A DNA stretch of 64,000 nt from Pullichristensenella sp963930055 (GCA_963930055.1 CAWVKS010000007.1:124001-188000); one strand, 5' to 3'. Positions 1-9,867 are shown, numbered from the stretch's first letter. Notes: generated by a model from the letters alone, not told the origin. A program made the numbers and translations.

Positions 1-517
1 GCGTCAGCGTCACCTGCTCGGCGAAGGCCTTGTCCTCGACGATCACCGGGGCGGTTTTCAGGAAAAACTCCACCCTGCTCAGAAGCGGGTACGGCACGTC
101 CACGAGGGCGCGCAGCGTGGGGTGCATCACGCCCACGCCACAGGCGTTGACGGCCTCCGCCGCGCCGCGCGAATAGGCGCGCACCAGCCCGCCCGCGCCG
201 AGGAGGACGCCGCCAAAGTAGCGCGTCACCACCACGCAGCAGTTGGTGACGCCGCGCGCCTTGAGCACCTCGATGATGGGCATGCCGGCCGTGCCGCCGG
301 GTTCGCCGTCGTCCGAATAGCGCATCACGCCCATGTTCGCGCCGACGATGTAGGCGTAGCAGTTGTGGGTGGCGTCCTTGTAGGTTTCGCGCATCTCGGC
401 GAGGAAGGCAAGCGCCTCCTCCTCCGTCTCCACGGGCTTGCCGTGGCCGATGAAGCGCGATTTGTTGATGATGAACTCCGCGTCCGCGCGGGAAACGAGC
501 GTCTTGTATGGCTTCAT
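1..517 (-). CDS. YigZ/IMPACT family protein (3' end outside window)
   Basis: The gene starts at ATG 517 and runs off the left edge, so only the first 172 residues are visible. The N-terminal half carries the family core: SRFIGHGKPV near residue 21, THNCYAYIVG near 50, YSDDGEPGGTAGMPI near 66, and VVVTRYFGGVLLGAGGLVRA near 97. These are hallmarks of the YigZ/IMPACT (UPF0029) family, small cytosolic proteins linked to translation regulation with no agreed enzymatic role. It lies downstream of tyrS on the same strand with a hairpin between them. Confidence 0.9.
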   Translation of the reverse strand, partial: MKPYKTLVSRADAEFIINKSRFIGHGKPVETEEEALAFLAEMRETYKDATHNCYAYIVGANMGVMRYSDDGEPGGTAGMPIIEVLKARGVTNCCVVVTRYFGGVLLGAGGLVRAYSRGAAEAVNACGVGVMHPTLRALVDVPYPLLSRVEFFLKTAPVIVEDKAFAEQVTLT

Positions 518-543
518 GCGCGCCTCCGCGTTCTGGAATCAGC

Positions 544-572
544 GCCGCCCGCGACGGTCTGCCGCGGGCGGC
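544..572 (-). terminator. Hairpin between tyrS and yigZ
   Basis: A 10-bp perfect stem (GCCGCCCGCG/CGCGGGCGGC) with a 9-nt loop lies just after the tyrS stop. No T-tract follows on the minus strand, so it may be a weak terminator, a processing site or neither. Confidence 0.4.
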
Positions 573-579
573 GGTGGTT

Positions 580-1812
580 TTACGCCAATTTGAAGCGATG
601 GTAGCTCTTCTTGCCCTTGCGCACCAGTGCGCCTTCGCCGGAAAGCATCTCGGGGGTGAAGCGGAAGTCCACGTCCGTGACCTTTTCGTCGTTGACGGTG
701 ACGCCGCCCTGCTGGATGGTCTTGCGCGCCTCGCCGTTGGACTTGCACAGGCCGGCGCGGGCAAGCAGCGCCACGAGGCGGTTTTCTTCCGCCAGTTCCG
801 CCGCCGTGAGCGCGGTGGTCGGCACGCTGCCGCCCATCGCGCCGCCGCCAAAGAGGGCCTCGGCCGCGTCGCGGGCCTTGACGGCCTCTTCCTCGCCGTG
901 GATGAGCTTGGTGACCTCAAAGGCCAGCACGCGCTTGGCTTCGTTGATGGCCGCGTCCTTGAGCGCGCCGAGGCGGCGCACTTCGTCCATGGGCAGGAAG
1001 GTGAGAAGCGCCAGGCATTTTTCCACGTCCGCGTCGTCGACGTTGCGCCAGTACTGGTAGAACTCGTAGGGCGAGGTGCGGTTGGGGTCGAGCCAGAGGG
1101 CGCCCTTTTCCGTCTTGCCCATCTTGCGGCCGTCGGAAGTCAAAAGCAGCTTGAAGGTGAGGGCGAAGGCGGGCTTTTGCTCCTTGCGGCGGATGAGATC
1201 CGCGCCGGAGAGCATGTTCGACCACTGGTCGTCGCCGCCGGCCTGCAGCGTGCAGCCGTAGCGCTTGAACAGCTCGAGGAAGTCGTAGGACTGCATGATC
1301 ATGTAGTTGAACTCGAGGAATGTGAGCCCCCGCTCCATGCGCTGCTTGTAGCACTCGGCGGTGAGCATGCGGTTGACGGAGAACAGCGAGCCGACTTCGC
1401 GCAGAAAGTCGATGTAGTTGAGGTTGCGCAGCCAGTCGGCGTTGTTGGCGATGATGGCGGCGTTCTCGCGGCCGGAATCGAAATCGAGGAACTTCGCCAT
1501 CTGCTTTTTGATGCAGGAGACGTTGTGGTCGACGGTCTCCACGGTCATCATCTTGCGCAGGTCGCTCTTGCCGGAGGGGTCGCCAATCATGCCCGTGCCG
1601 CCGCCCATGAGGGCGATGGGGCGATGGCCGGCGCGCTGCAGATGCGCCATGGCCATGATGGGGATGTAGTGGCCGATGTGCAGGCTGTCGGCGGTGGGGT
1701 CAAAGCCGGTGTAGAAGGTGACCATGCCCTCGTCGAAAGCCTTGTAAAGCTCGTCCTCAAAGGTGACCTGGGCGATAAAGCCGCGCTCTTTCAAGATGTC
1801 CAGTGCGTTCAA
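580..1812 (-). CDS. tyrS: Tyrosyl-tRNA synthetase
   Basis: Class I aminoacyl-tRNA synthetase that charges tRNA-Tyr. The Rossmann fold holds the HIGH motif (SLHIGHYIP, about residue 43), the tyrosine-pocket segment QSYDFLELF and the KMSKS-loop equivalent GRKMGKTEKG (about 228). A C-terminal S4 RNA-binding domain (CKSNGEARKTIQQGG, about 353) completes a typical length of 410 residues. The start codon is TTG at 1812, chosen because AGGAGG lies 8 nt upstream and the next in-frame ATG would remove the fold's first strand. It follows the aminotransferase gene by 15 nt and shares its tyrosine T-box leader. Confidence 0.97.
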   Translation of the reverse strand: MNALDILKERGFIAQVTFEDELYKAFDEGMVTFYTGFDPTADSLHIGHYIPIMAMAHLQRAGHRPIALMGGGTGMIGDPSGKSDLRKMMTVETVDHNVSCIKKQMAKFLDFDSGRENAAIIANNADWLRNLNYIDFLREVGSLFSVNRMLTAECYKQRMERGLTFLEFNYMIMQSYDFLELFKRYGCTLQAGGDDQWSNMLSGADLIRRKEQKPAFALTFKLLLTSDGRKMGKTEKGALWLDPNRTSPYEFYQYWRNVDDADVEKCLALLTFLPMDEVRRLGALKDAAINEAKRVLAFEVTKLIHGEEEAVKARDAAEALFGGGAMGGSVPTTALTAAELAEENRLVALLARAGLCKSNGEARKTIQQGGVTVNDEKVTDVDFRFTPEMLSGEGALVRKGKKSYHRFKLA

Positions 1813-1827
1813 CGGTATATCCTCCTG

Positions 1828-3006
1828 TTACTGGGCCAATGCCGCGCCCAGCGCGCGCATGCCCTTGTCGATGTCCTCGATGGTGGCGTTGGAGAAGTTC
1901 AGGCGCATGGTGTTTTCGTGGCCGCCCTCCACGTAGAAGAAGGTGCCGGGCACGTAGGCGACGTTGTTTTCCACGCACCTGTCCAGCAGCGCCTTGGCGT
2001 CCATGCCCTCGGGAAGCTCGGCCCAGACGAAGAGGCCGCCTTCGGGAACGGTGTGGCGCGTGCCCGCGGGCAGGTACCTAAAGCCCTCGAGCATGGCGTC
2101 CAGCTGCTTTTTGTAGTCGCCGCAGATGCGCTTTAGGTGGCCGGGCATCAGGCCCTTGCGCAGGTAGGCGTCGATGATGGCCTGCACGAGCAGCGGCGAG
2201 TGCACGTCCGTGGACTGCTTGCCGATGGTCATCTTGCGGATGAGCATTTTGTTGCCCACCGCCGCGCCCAGGCGCATGCCGGGGGAGACGTATTTGGAAA
2301 AGCTGGAAAGATAGACCACCCAGCCCTCTTCATCGAAGGCCTTGATGGCGGGCAGCGCCTCGCCGGCGTAGCGCAGATCGCGGTAGGGATCGTCCTCGGC
2401 CAGGACCACGCCGTATTCGCAGGCAAGGTGCGCCATGGCCTTGCGACGCTCCAGCGAGAGGGTCACGCCGGTGGGATTCTGGAAGCTGGGGATGATGTAC
2501 ATCAGCTTCGGGCTGTATTTTTTGATCTTTTCCTCGACATCCTCGGGAATGACGCCGTTTTCATCCGTGGCCACGGGGATGATGCGGGCGTTGTAGGTGT
2601 GCATGGCCTGCAAAGCGCCCAGGAAGGTGGGATCCTCGGCGAGTATGACGTCGCCCGGCTCGACCAGCGCCTTGACGAGCAGGTCAAAACCCTGCGTGCC
2701 GCCCTGCACGGGCAACAGCTCGCCGGGGCCGGCATGGAGGCCGACTTCGGAAAGGAACTCGCCCGCGCTCTCGATAAAGGGGGCAAAGCCCTCGGTGGCG
2801 CCGTACTGCAAAAGCGACGTGCCGTACTTTGCCAGCACTTCCACGGCCAGTTCGGAGATGACCTCCGGCTCCAGAGCCGCGTTGGAGGGGTTGCCGCCGG
2901 CGAAGGAGATCATGCCGGGCTTGCCCAGCAGCTTGAAGATCTCGCGGATGGCGGAACCGGTGATGGGCCGCATGTGCGGCGCGAACGCTTCCTCGGTGAA
3001 TTTCAT
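1828..3006 (-). CDS. PLP-dependent aminotransferase, class I (likely aromatic)
   Basis: Cytosolic fold-type I aminotransferase of 392 residues, resembling the 2-aminoadipate/LysN and MocR-catalytic group but without a GntR DNA-binding domain. Visible motifs are the AGGNPS substrate segment (about 33), GGTQGFDLL, QNPTGVTLS (about 178), the AEDDPYRDLRY segment, and SSFSKYVSPGMRLG with the PLP-binding lysine (about 235). The start at 3006 is set by GGGAGG 8 nt upstream; the longer open frame reaching 3186 is only T-box leader. A tyrosine specifier in the leader and co-transcription with tyrS suggest tyrosine or another aromatic amino acid as substrate. That specificity is inferred. Confidence 0.88.
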   Translation of the reverse strand: MKFTEEAFAPHMRPITGSAIREIFKLLGKPGMISFAGGNPSNAALEPEVISELAVEVLAKYGTSLLQYGATEGFAPFIESAGEFLSEVGLHAGPGELLPVQGGTQGFDLLVKALVEPGDVILAEDPTFLGALQAMHTYNARIIPVATDENGVIPEDVEEKIKKYSPKLMYIIPSFQNPTGVTLSLERRKAMAHLACEYGVVLAEDDPYRDLRYAGEALPAIKAFDEEGWVVYLSSFSKYVSPGMRLGAAVGNKMLIRKMTIGKQSTDVHSPLLVQAIIDAYLRKGLMPGHLKRICGDYKKQLDAMLEGFRYLPAGTRHTVPEGGLFVWAELPEGMDAKALLDRCVENNVAYVPGTFFYVEGGHENTMRLNFSNATIEDIDKGMRALGAALAQ

Positions 3007-3023
3007 ATGCAAACCTCCCTGAC

Positions 3024-3051
3024 AAAAAATCGCCTTCCCAAAGGAAGGCGA
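3024..3051 (-). terminator. T-box attenuator terminator
   Basis: Stem TCGCCTTCC/GGAAGGCGA followed on the minus strand by a run of T. It ends transcription before the aminotransferase unless uncharged tRNA-Tyr stabilises the antiterminator. Confidence 0.88.
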
Positions 3052-3262
3052 CGGATCGCGGTACCACTTCCGTTTGCCGCGGAAAAAACGCGCGGCGTCT
3101 CGGGGCGCGTTCACGGGCGCAGGCCGTCCCGGACTACTGGCGTTTCGCCCGGGCCGCTCCGAAGGGTATTCGCGGGGCGCTTTCACCTTCTTCCACCGGC
3201 CGAAGGCTCTCTTGATCCGGCGTTTTCCCGCTACTTGGCTTCATCATTGCGTTGTCATGTTA
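3024..3262 (-). promoter_or_regulatory. T-box leader, probable tyrosine specifier
   Basis: On the minus strand the leader shows Stem I with an AGAGA motif followed by GGTGGAAGAAGG. It then has a specifier loop reading GAA-TAC-C (TAC at 3168-3166) and the T-box core GGAAGTGGTACCGCG at 3072-3058. A terminator follows just before the ribosome binding site. In this known riboswitch class an uncharged tRNA pairs with the specifier codon and, through its 3' end, with the T-box, blocking the terminator. TAC, read from the usual GAAnnnC spacing, means tRNA-Tyr and agrees with tyrS as second gene of the operon. Confidence 0.9.
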
Positions 3263-3263
3263 G

Positions 3264-3292
3264 AGCATACCACAGCTGCGCGGACATGTCAA
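3264..3292 (-). promoter_or_regulatory. Promoter of the aminotransferase-tyrS operon
   Basis: Sigma-A type TTGACA (3292-3287), 17-nt spacer, TATGCT (3269-3264), just upstream of the T-box leader. Confidence 0.8.
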
Positions 3293-3324
3293 GCACGCTT
3301 TCGGTTTTTTTCGCCGGAACGCAA

Positions 3325-3357
3325 AACCGCCGCGCGGCACGGGGCGGCGCGGCGGTT
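3325..3357 (-). terminator. Terminator after guaB
   Basis: Stem AACCGCCGCGC/GCGCGGCGGTT directly after the guaB stop, followed on the minus strand by a short TT run. It separates guaB from the T-box operon. Confidence 0.6.
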
Positions 3358-3370
3358 CGGGGAGGAAGCC

Positions 3371-4822
<1,452 letters not shown>

Positions 4823-4855
4823 AGCAAGGCCTCCATTTCTGATGGTATTTTCACA

Positions 4856-4883
4856 AGTATAGCACCTGCGGAAAAGGTGTCAA
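4856..4883 (-). promoter_or_regulatory. guaB promoter
   Basis: TTGACA (4883-4878), 16-nt spacer, TATACT (4861-4856), about 35 nt before the guaB start. No purine riboswitch is seen in the short leader. Confidence 0.75.
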
Positions 4884-4925
4884 GCGCTGAAAGGTAAAGA
4901 ACCAAAAAGTTCACGCGGGGAAATG

Positions 4926-4953
4926 GAACGCCCCGCCGCAGCGGGGCGTTCCT
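4926..4953. repeat. Left copy of duplicated terminator hairpin (28 bp), element copy 1
   Basis: A 28-bp sequence made of an 11- to 12-bp stem (AACGCCCCGC/GCGGGGCGTT) and a 4-nt loop. It is repeated without a mismatch at 5082-5109 on the other side of the inserted element. Confidence 0.95.
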
Positions 4954-5081
4954 CAGGATGTTGACAAAGTGGGCAGACTGGCAGAGCGTTGAGAAAGCCT
5001 GCAAGCCAAGGAAGCAAAAATCGCTTCTGATTTTTTGTATATCAGAGCGATTTTTGCGGTTGTAGGCTTTGTCAGCGCTCT
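4954..5081 (+). mobile_element. Terminator-nested repeat element, copy 1 (internally deleted)
   Basis: Begins CAGGATGTTGACAAAG and ends GTCAGCGCTCT(G). It matches the two 201-bp copies elsewhere in the window (15295-15495 inverted, 36131-36331) but lacks a 72-bp internal block bounded in the others by GGAAGC direct repeats. Inside is an inverted repeat (CAGAGCG.TGA.AAAGCCT near the left, its complement at the right end) and a palindrome at 5014-5057 with A- and T-tracts that could itself terminate transcription both ways. No protein-coding capacity is credible. It lies immediately after capA. The last G (5082) is shared with the flanking repeat. Confidence 0.85.
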
Positions 5082-5109
5082 GAACGCCCCGCCGCAGCGG
5101 GGCGTTCCT
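5082..5109. repeat. Right copy of duplicated terminator hairpin (28 bp), element copy 1
   Basis: Identical to 4926-4953. It overlaps the capA stop codon (5110-5108), so this is probably the original position of the capA terminator. Confidence 0.95.
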
Positions 5110-6352
5110 ATTTCTCCAATACGGTAAGCCGCCCGCCCATGAGGGCGATCACGTCGTCCACGCTCTTGCGCAGGCGCTGGTGCTGGGCATCCGACATGCC
5201 CTCCGGGGCCTCGTCGTAGTAAGGAAGGGCGGGGATGGTGGTAAAGACGCCGTCCACTTCCCAGCAGTAGGTGGGCACGAAGCCCGCGCCTTCGACCTTG
5301 AAGCCGCCATCTTCCTGTTCGACGAGCGTGAATTCGAGGATGACGCCGGAATCGGTGTATTCGTCGGTCATGGCGCTGTTGAAGTTGCCGAGGCTGTAAG
5401 CGACGAGCGCGGCACGCCGCGTGCCGTCCGACAGCGTTTCCTCGCGCATGCCCGCGGGCTGGACGACATGGGGGTGGCTGCCGAGAATGACGTCCACGCC
5501 GGCGGAGAGCAGGCGCTCTTCCACGCGGCGCTGGTTTTCGTCAGCGCCGCGGCTGTATTCGCTGCCCCAATGCACGCAGGCGATGACCGCGTCCGCGCCG
5601 GCCTCGCGCAATTCTTGCACTTCGGCGGGGAAATCCGCGTCCTCGACGTAGTTGACGCCGAACTCGCGCGCCCGCGGGTCGCTGCGCTTTTCCAGGCCGT
5701 TGGTGTAGTCCGTGTAGCAGAGCATGCCCAGCCCGACGCCATCCACTTCGACGATGTTGGGCGCTTGCCGCTGCTCTTCGGAGCGGTTGACGCCGCCGTA
5801 GGCAAGGCCGGCGGCCTCGACGCTGTCCATGGTGATCAGCAGGCCGTCGTAAAAGCGGTCGAGTATGTGGTTGTTGGCCAGTGTGACAAAGTCCACGCCC
5901 GCATCGCGCAACGCCTCAAGCAGCGCGGGCGGGGCGTTGAAGCGGGGGTAGCCCGAATAGGGATCGTCGCCGTAAAGGCCGACGGTGGTCTCCAGGTTGG
6001 CGATGGTGTAGTCCGCCGCCGCGAGGGAAGGGGCGATCTGCGCGTACTGTGGGGAAAAATCATAGCCCTCTCCGGGGCGCGCCGCCGCCTCGAGCTGCGC
6101 CTGGTGCATCATCACATCGCCCACGGCGCGTATGGTGACGGTACGGGGCGTAAAGGGCGGCTGCGTAGGCGCGGGGCTGGCGGTGGGCGCGGCGGAAGGG
6201 CCGGGCGCGGCCGGCGCGGCCTCCCCCGCGGGGCGGAGGATAAAGCGCCAAAGGAGCAGCGCCAGCGCCAAAAGCAGCACGGCGACGACCGCGCCAAACA
6301 CGATCGCCGCGCGCGCGTCCTTTTTCTGTTTTCCCGATTTACGGGAAGACAT
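5108..6352 (-). CDS. CapA/YwtB-like (PGA_cap) metallophosphatase, membrane anchored
   Basis: A 414-residue protein with a basic N-terminus, one membrane segment (about residues 15-37), a Pro/Ala/Thr-rich linker, then an extracellular calcineurin-like domain. Motifs are AVGDVMMHQ (about 78), NLETT, NNHILDRFYDGL (about 160), HWGSEYSR and LGSHPHVVQP (about 245). CapA proteins take part in poly-gamma-glutamate or capsule assembly. No pgs genes are nearby, so the true substrate is unknown. ATG 6352 is preferred over the longer open frame because it follows GGAGG and lies 1 nt past the corC-like stop, which implies an operon. Confidence 0.88.
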   Translation of the reverse strand: MSSRKSGKQKKDARAAIVFGAVVAVLLLALALLLWRFILRPAGEAAPAAPGPSAAPTASPAPTQPPFTPRTVTIRAVGDVMMHQAQLEAAARPGEGYDFSPQYAQIAPSLAAADYTIANLETTVGLYGDDPYSGYPRFNAPPALLEALRDAGVDFVTLANNHILDRFYDGLLITMDSVEAAGLAYGGVNRSEEQRQAPNIVEVDGVGLGMLCYTDYTNGLEKRSDPRAREFGVNYVEDADFPAEVQELREAGADAVIACVHWGSEYSRGADENQRRVEERLLSAGVDVILGSHPHVVQPAGMREETLSDGTRRAALVAYSLGNFNSAMTDEYTDSGVILEFTLVEQEDGGFKVEGAGFVPTYCWEVDGVFTTIPALPYYDEAPEGMSDAQHQRLRKSVDDVIALMGGRLTVLEK

Positions 6353-6353
6353 G

Positions 6354-7712
6354 TCAGTCCTCCTTCGCCGCTGCGGGGGGCGTTTGCGCCGCCGCGTCCT
6401 TTTCGGGCAGGCGCACGGTGGTCCACTCCACGCGGCGGTCGCGCACCTCATCGACGTGCACATGCATGCCGCAAAGGTCGATGTCGAAGGTGCTGCCGTC
6501 CTCAGGGACGTTGGAAAGCTCGTTGATGATGAGGCCGCTCAATGTGTCGATCTCGTCGTTTTCAGGGATGTCCACGCCGAGGCGCTCGCGCAGGGCGTCT
6601 AGGTCGCAGTGGCCGGCCACGCGGAACACGCCCGGTTCCAGTTCGGTGATCTCCCGGGCTTCGAGGGGGTCGGTCTCGTCGTAGATGTTGCCGACGATCT
6701 CCTCGAGGAGGTCCTCCATGGTCACCAGGCCGCTGGTGCCGCCGTATTCGTCGACGACGATGGCCATGTGCACCTTCTTGATCTGCATGTTGCGGAAGAG
6801 CACGTCTGCGCGCACGCTCTCAGGCACGAAGTAGGCCGGGCGGATGAGCGCTTCGAGGGGCTGCTTTTCCTCGCGCTCCTCGTTGAGCAGGTAATCGCGG
6901 GCGATGAGCAGGCCCTTGACGTCGTCCGCGTCCTCGCCGATGACGGGGAAGCGGGAAAGGCCGCTTGAGCGGATGGTCTCAATGATCTCGTCGTGGGTGG
7001 AATCCATCCAGATAAAGCGCATGTCCGTGCGGTGCACCATGACGTCCTCGGCGGTGATGTTGTTGAACTCGAAGATGTTTTCGATCATGTCCCGCTCGCT
7101 GGTCTCGATGGTGCCCTTCTCCTCGCCCACGTCCACCATGTAGCGGATCTCCTCCTCGGAGACCTCTTCTTCCTCATCCTCGGGGCTGATGCGCATCAGG
7201 CGCAAAACGCCGTTGGTGGACTTGGTCAGCAGCCAGATGATGGGCTTGCAGACCTTGGACATGCCGTTGATGAAGCCGCAGATCACTCGCGCGATCTGCT
7301 CGGACTTCTTCATCGCCACGCGCTTGGGCACGAGCTCGCCCAGCACCAGCGTAAAGTAGGAGATGATGACGGTAACGACCACGACCGAGAGCGTGTTGAT
7401 GGTCGCGGCGGGGATGGCGGTGACGCCCACGGTGTTGACAAAGTAATCGGTGATGCGGTCGGCGAAGTTGTCCGCGCCGAAGGCAGCGCCGAGGAAGCCG
7501 GACAGCGTGATGGCGATCTGGATGGTGGAAAGGAATGTGGTCGGCGTTTCGGCGATTTTGAGCATCTGCGCCGCGCGCTTGTCGCCCGCGTCCGCCTCAC
7601 GCCGGAGCTTGTTTTCGTTCAGGGAGATCAGGGCGATCTCCGTCGCCGCGAATATGGCGTTGATGGCGATAAAGACGAATTGCAGCACGATTTGACCCGC
7701 GATTGGGCCCAA
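6354..7712 (-). CDS. CNNM/CorC-HlyC family membrane protein with CBS pair
   Basis: The 452-residue protein has an N-terminal DUF21/CNNM domain with about four membrane segments (residues 1-190). A CBS-domain pair follows (MVHRTDMRFIWMD; VVDEYGGTSGLVTMEDLLEE), then a C-terminal CorC/HlyC domain (about 345-425). The family is linked to magnesium or cobalt efflux; the hemolysin name is historical. The start is TTG 7712, because AGGGGGAA sits 6 nt upstream and the membrane segment begins there. The longer open frame runs back through the promoter and is rejected. The last residues are low-complexity Ala/Pro. Confidence 0.9.
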   Translation of the reverse strand: MGPIAGQIVLQFVFIAINAIFAATEIALISLNENKLRREADAGDKRAAQMLKIAETPTTFLSTIQIAITLSGFLGAAFGADNFADRITDYFVNTVGVTAIPAATINTLSVVVVTVIISYFTLVLGELVPKRVAMKKSEQIARVICGFINGMSKVCKPIIWLLTKSTNGVLRLMRISPEDEEEEVSEEEIRYMVDVGEEKGTIETSERDMIENIFEFNNITAEDVMVHRTDMRFIWMDSTHDEIIETIRSSGLSRFPVIGEDADDVKGLLIARDYLLNEEREEKQPLEALIRPAYFVPESVRADVLFRNMQIKKVHMAIVVDEYGGTSGLVTMEDLLEEIVGNIYDETDPLEAREITELEPGVFRVAGHCDLDALRERLGVDIPENDEIDTLSGLIINELSNVPEDGSTFDIDLCGMHVHVDEVRDRRVEWTTVRLPEKDAAAQTPPAAAKED

Positions 7713-7746
7713 GGCAAATTCCCCCTTTTGGTATGTTATGGCTGAT

Positions 7747-7775
7747 ATTATAGCAAGGCGGCGCGCGTATGTCAA
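7747..7775 (-). promoter_or_regulatory. Promoter of the corC-like/capA-like operon
   Basis: Consensus TTGACA (7775-7770), 17-nt spacer, TATAAT (7752-7747) on the minus strand. Confidence 0.88.
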
Positions 7776-7906
7776 GCGACGGCCCCGCGCGGCGCCGCCC
7801 CGCGCGGCCTTTCGGCGCTGGCCGCCGCGTCCGCCGTTTTGCATGTCTTATATGCATATTCTTTCCGTACTGCAAAAATTTTGCCGGTCAGTTTTGCAAA
7901 AAGCGC

Positions 7907-7935
7907 TTGCTATTCGACGAATCAGGTTATATAAT
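7907..7935 (+). promoter_or_regulatory. fucI promoter
   Basis: TTGCTA (7907-7912), 17-nt spacer, TATAAT (7930-7935), followed by AGGAGG at 7961. The upstream AT-rich stretch 7850-7905 has repeated TGCAAAA and TTTTGCA tracts that could bind a regulator, but no clear operator is recognised. Confidence 0.82.
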
Positions 7936-7976
7936 AGAGGTAGCCTTAACAGAATATTCAAGGAGGTACACCCGGT

Positions 7977-9806
7977 ATGAAGGCAAATCCCCAGTCGATC
8001 CCCATGACCCAACCCGTCCATCGCCTGCGCGGTTCGCTTCCGAAGATCGGCATCCGCCCGATCATCGACGGCCGCCGCAAGGGCGTGCGCGAGGGCCTGG
8101 AAGAGCAGACCATGGGTCTGGCCAAGGCCGCCAAGGTCTTCCTCGAAACGAATCTGCGCCACAGCTGCGGCCTGCCCGTGGAGTGCGTCATCGCCGACAC
8201 CACCATCGGCGGCTTCAAAGAGGCGGCGGACTGCGCGGAGAAATTTGCCCGTGAGAACGTCGGCGTCTCCATCAGCGTGACCCCTTGCTGGTGCTACGGC
8301 TCCGAAACCATGGATATGGATCCCCTCATCCCCAAGGCTGTGTGGGGCTTCAACGGCACCGAGCGCCCCGGCGCGGTGTACCTGGCGGCGGTGCTGGCCG
8401 CCCACGCGCAGAAGGGCCTGCCGGCCTTCGGCATCTACGGCCACGACGTGCAGGACGCCGGCAACAACGAGATCCCCGACGACGTCAAGGAAAAACTGCT
8501 GCGGTTTGCCAAGGCGGGCCTGGCGGTGGCGGAGATGCGCGGCAAGTCCTATATGGCCATGGGCGCCATCGCCATGGGCATCGCCGGCTCCACGCCCAAC
8601 CCCGAGCTGTTTGAAAAGTACCTGGGCATGCGCTATGAGTCCGTGGACATGTCCGAGATCATCCGCCGCTGGAACGAGGGCATCTACGATCCCGACGAGT
8701 TCGAGCGCGCTATGAAGTGGGTGGACGAGAACATCACCCTCGGCTGGGACAAGAACCCGCCCGAGGTCGCCCATACGCCGGAAAAGAAGCGCGAAGTGCT
8801 GGAAAACAGCGTGAAGATGGCGATGATCGGCCGCGACCTGATGATCGGCAACCCGAAATTGGCCGAGATGGGCTTCGTGGAGGAAAGCTGCGGCCACAAC
8901 GCCATCGCCGCCGGCTTCCAGGGCCAGCGCCAGTGGACCGACCACATGCCCAACGGCGACTTTATGGAGTCCATCCTCAATTCCAGCTTTGACTGGAACG
9001 GCATCCGCGAGCCGTTCGTCATCGCCACGGAGAACGACATGCTCAACGGCGTGGCCATGCTCTTTGGCAAACTGCTGACGAACACGGCGGCGGGCTTTGC
9101 CGACGTGCGCACCTACTGGAGCCCCGAAGCCGTGGAGCGCGTGACCGGCTGGAAGCCGGACGGCCTGGCCAAGGACGGCTTCATCCACCTCATCAACTCC
9201 GGCGCGGTGACGCTGGACGCCACCGGCCAGTGCGAGATCAACGGCAAGCCCGCCATGAAGCACTGGTGGGACATCACCTCCGAGGAGGCCGCCAAGTGCT
9301 TCGACGCCACGCAGTATTGCTACGGCGACCTGTTCTACTTCCGCGGCGGCGGGTATTCCTCGCACCTGCGCACGCGCGGCAGCATGCCCGTGACCATGTC
9401 CCGCCTGAACATGGTGGACGGTCTCGGCCCGGTGCTGCAGATCGCCGAGGGCTGGACCTGCGAACTGCCGGATGATGTGCACGACACGCTGGACAAGCGC
9501 ACCGACCCCACTTGGCCGACCACCTGGTTCGTGCCGCGCCTGACGGGCACGGACGCCTTCACCGACGTTTACAGCGTGATGAACAACTGGGGCGCGAACC
9601 ACGGCGCTTTCCACTACGGCCACATCGGCGCCGACCTCATCACACTGGCTTCCATGCTGCGCATCCCGGTGTGCATGCACAACGTGCCGGAGAAGGATAT
9701 CTTCCGCCCGAGCACCTGGAACGCCTTCGGCACCAAGGACCGCGAGGGTGCGGACTTCCGCGCCTGCAAGGCGCTGGGCGCGCTGTACGGCACGTACAGG
9801 GCCTAA
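7977..9806 (+). CDS. fucI: L-fucose isomerase
   Basis: Converts L-fucose to L-fuculose in the cytosol. It is nearly collinear with the E. coli enzyme over its 609 residues. Visible blocks are KIGIRPIIDGRRKGVREGLE (about 23), VTPCWCYGSETMDMDP (about 100), WGFNGTERPGAVYLAA, the metal-site region SSFDWNGIREPFVIATENDM (about 338), HLINSGAVTLD, FRGGGYSSHLRTRG, TWPTTWFVPRLTG and LRIPVCMHNV near the end. The expected Glu and Asp metal ligands are present. It stands alone, without a kinase or aldolase next to it; a sugar kinase of the rhamnulokinase type lies 46 kb away. AGGAGG sets the start. Confidence 0.96.
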   Translation: MKANPQSIPMTQPVHRLRGSLPKIGIRPIIDGRRKGVREGLEEQTMGLAKAAKVFLETNLRHSCGLPVECVIADTTIGGFKEAADCAEKFARENVGVSISVTPCWCYGSETMDMDPLIPKAVWGFNGTERPGAVYLAAVLAAHAQKGLPAFGIYGHDVQDAGNNEIPDDVKEKLLRFAKAGLAVAEMRGKSYMAMGAIAMGIAGSTPNPELFEKYLGMRYESVDMSEIIRRWNEGIYDPDEFERAMKWVDENITLGWDKNPPEVAHTPEKKREVLENSVKMAMIGRDLMIGNPKLAEMGFVEESCGHNAIAAGFQGQRQWTDHMPNGDFMESILNSSFDWNGIREPFVIATENDMLNGVAMLFGKLLTNTAAGFADVRTYWSPEAVERVTGWKPDGLAKDGFIHLINSGAVTLDATGQCEINGKPAMKHWWDITSEEAAKCFDATQYCYGDLFYFRGGGYSSHLRTRGSMPVTMSRLNMVDGLGPVLQIAEGWTCELPDDVHDTLDKRTDPTWPTTWFVPRLTGTDAFTDVYSVMNNWGANHGAFHYGHIGADLITLASMLRIPVCMHNVPEKDIFRPSTWNAFGTKDREGADFRACKALGALYGTYRA

Positions 9807-9838
9807 AACGACGCGGGGCGCGACCCGCCCCATCTCCC

Positions 9839-9867
9839 GGCCGGCAGGCGCACACCTGCCGGCCTTT
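9839..9867 (+). terminator. Terminator after fucI
   Basis: Perfect 10-bp stem GGCCGGCAGG/CCTGCCGGCC with a 6-nt loop and a short TTT tail. It ends just before the ribosome binding site of the macro-domain gene, so readthrough into that gene is possible. Confidence 0.65.

Noticed and set aside
3007..3186. N-terminal extension of the aminotransferase reading frame
   Set aside because: This stretch is the T-box leader and terminator; the real start at 3006 has a ribosome binding site.
7430..7445. Another TGTTGACAAAG, like the end of the terminator-nested element
   Set aside because: It lies inside the corC-like coding region, has no further similarity to the element and no flanking hairpin.
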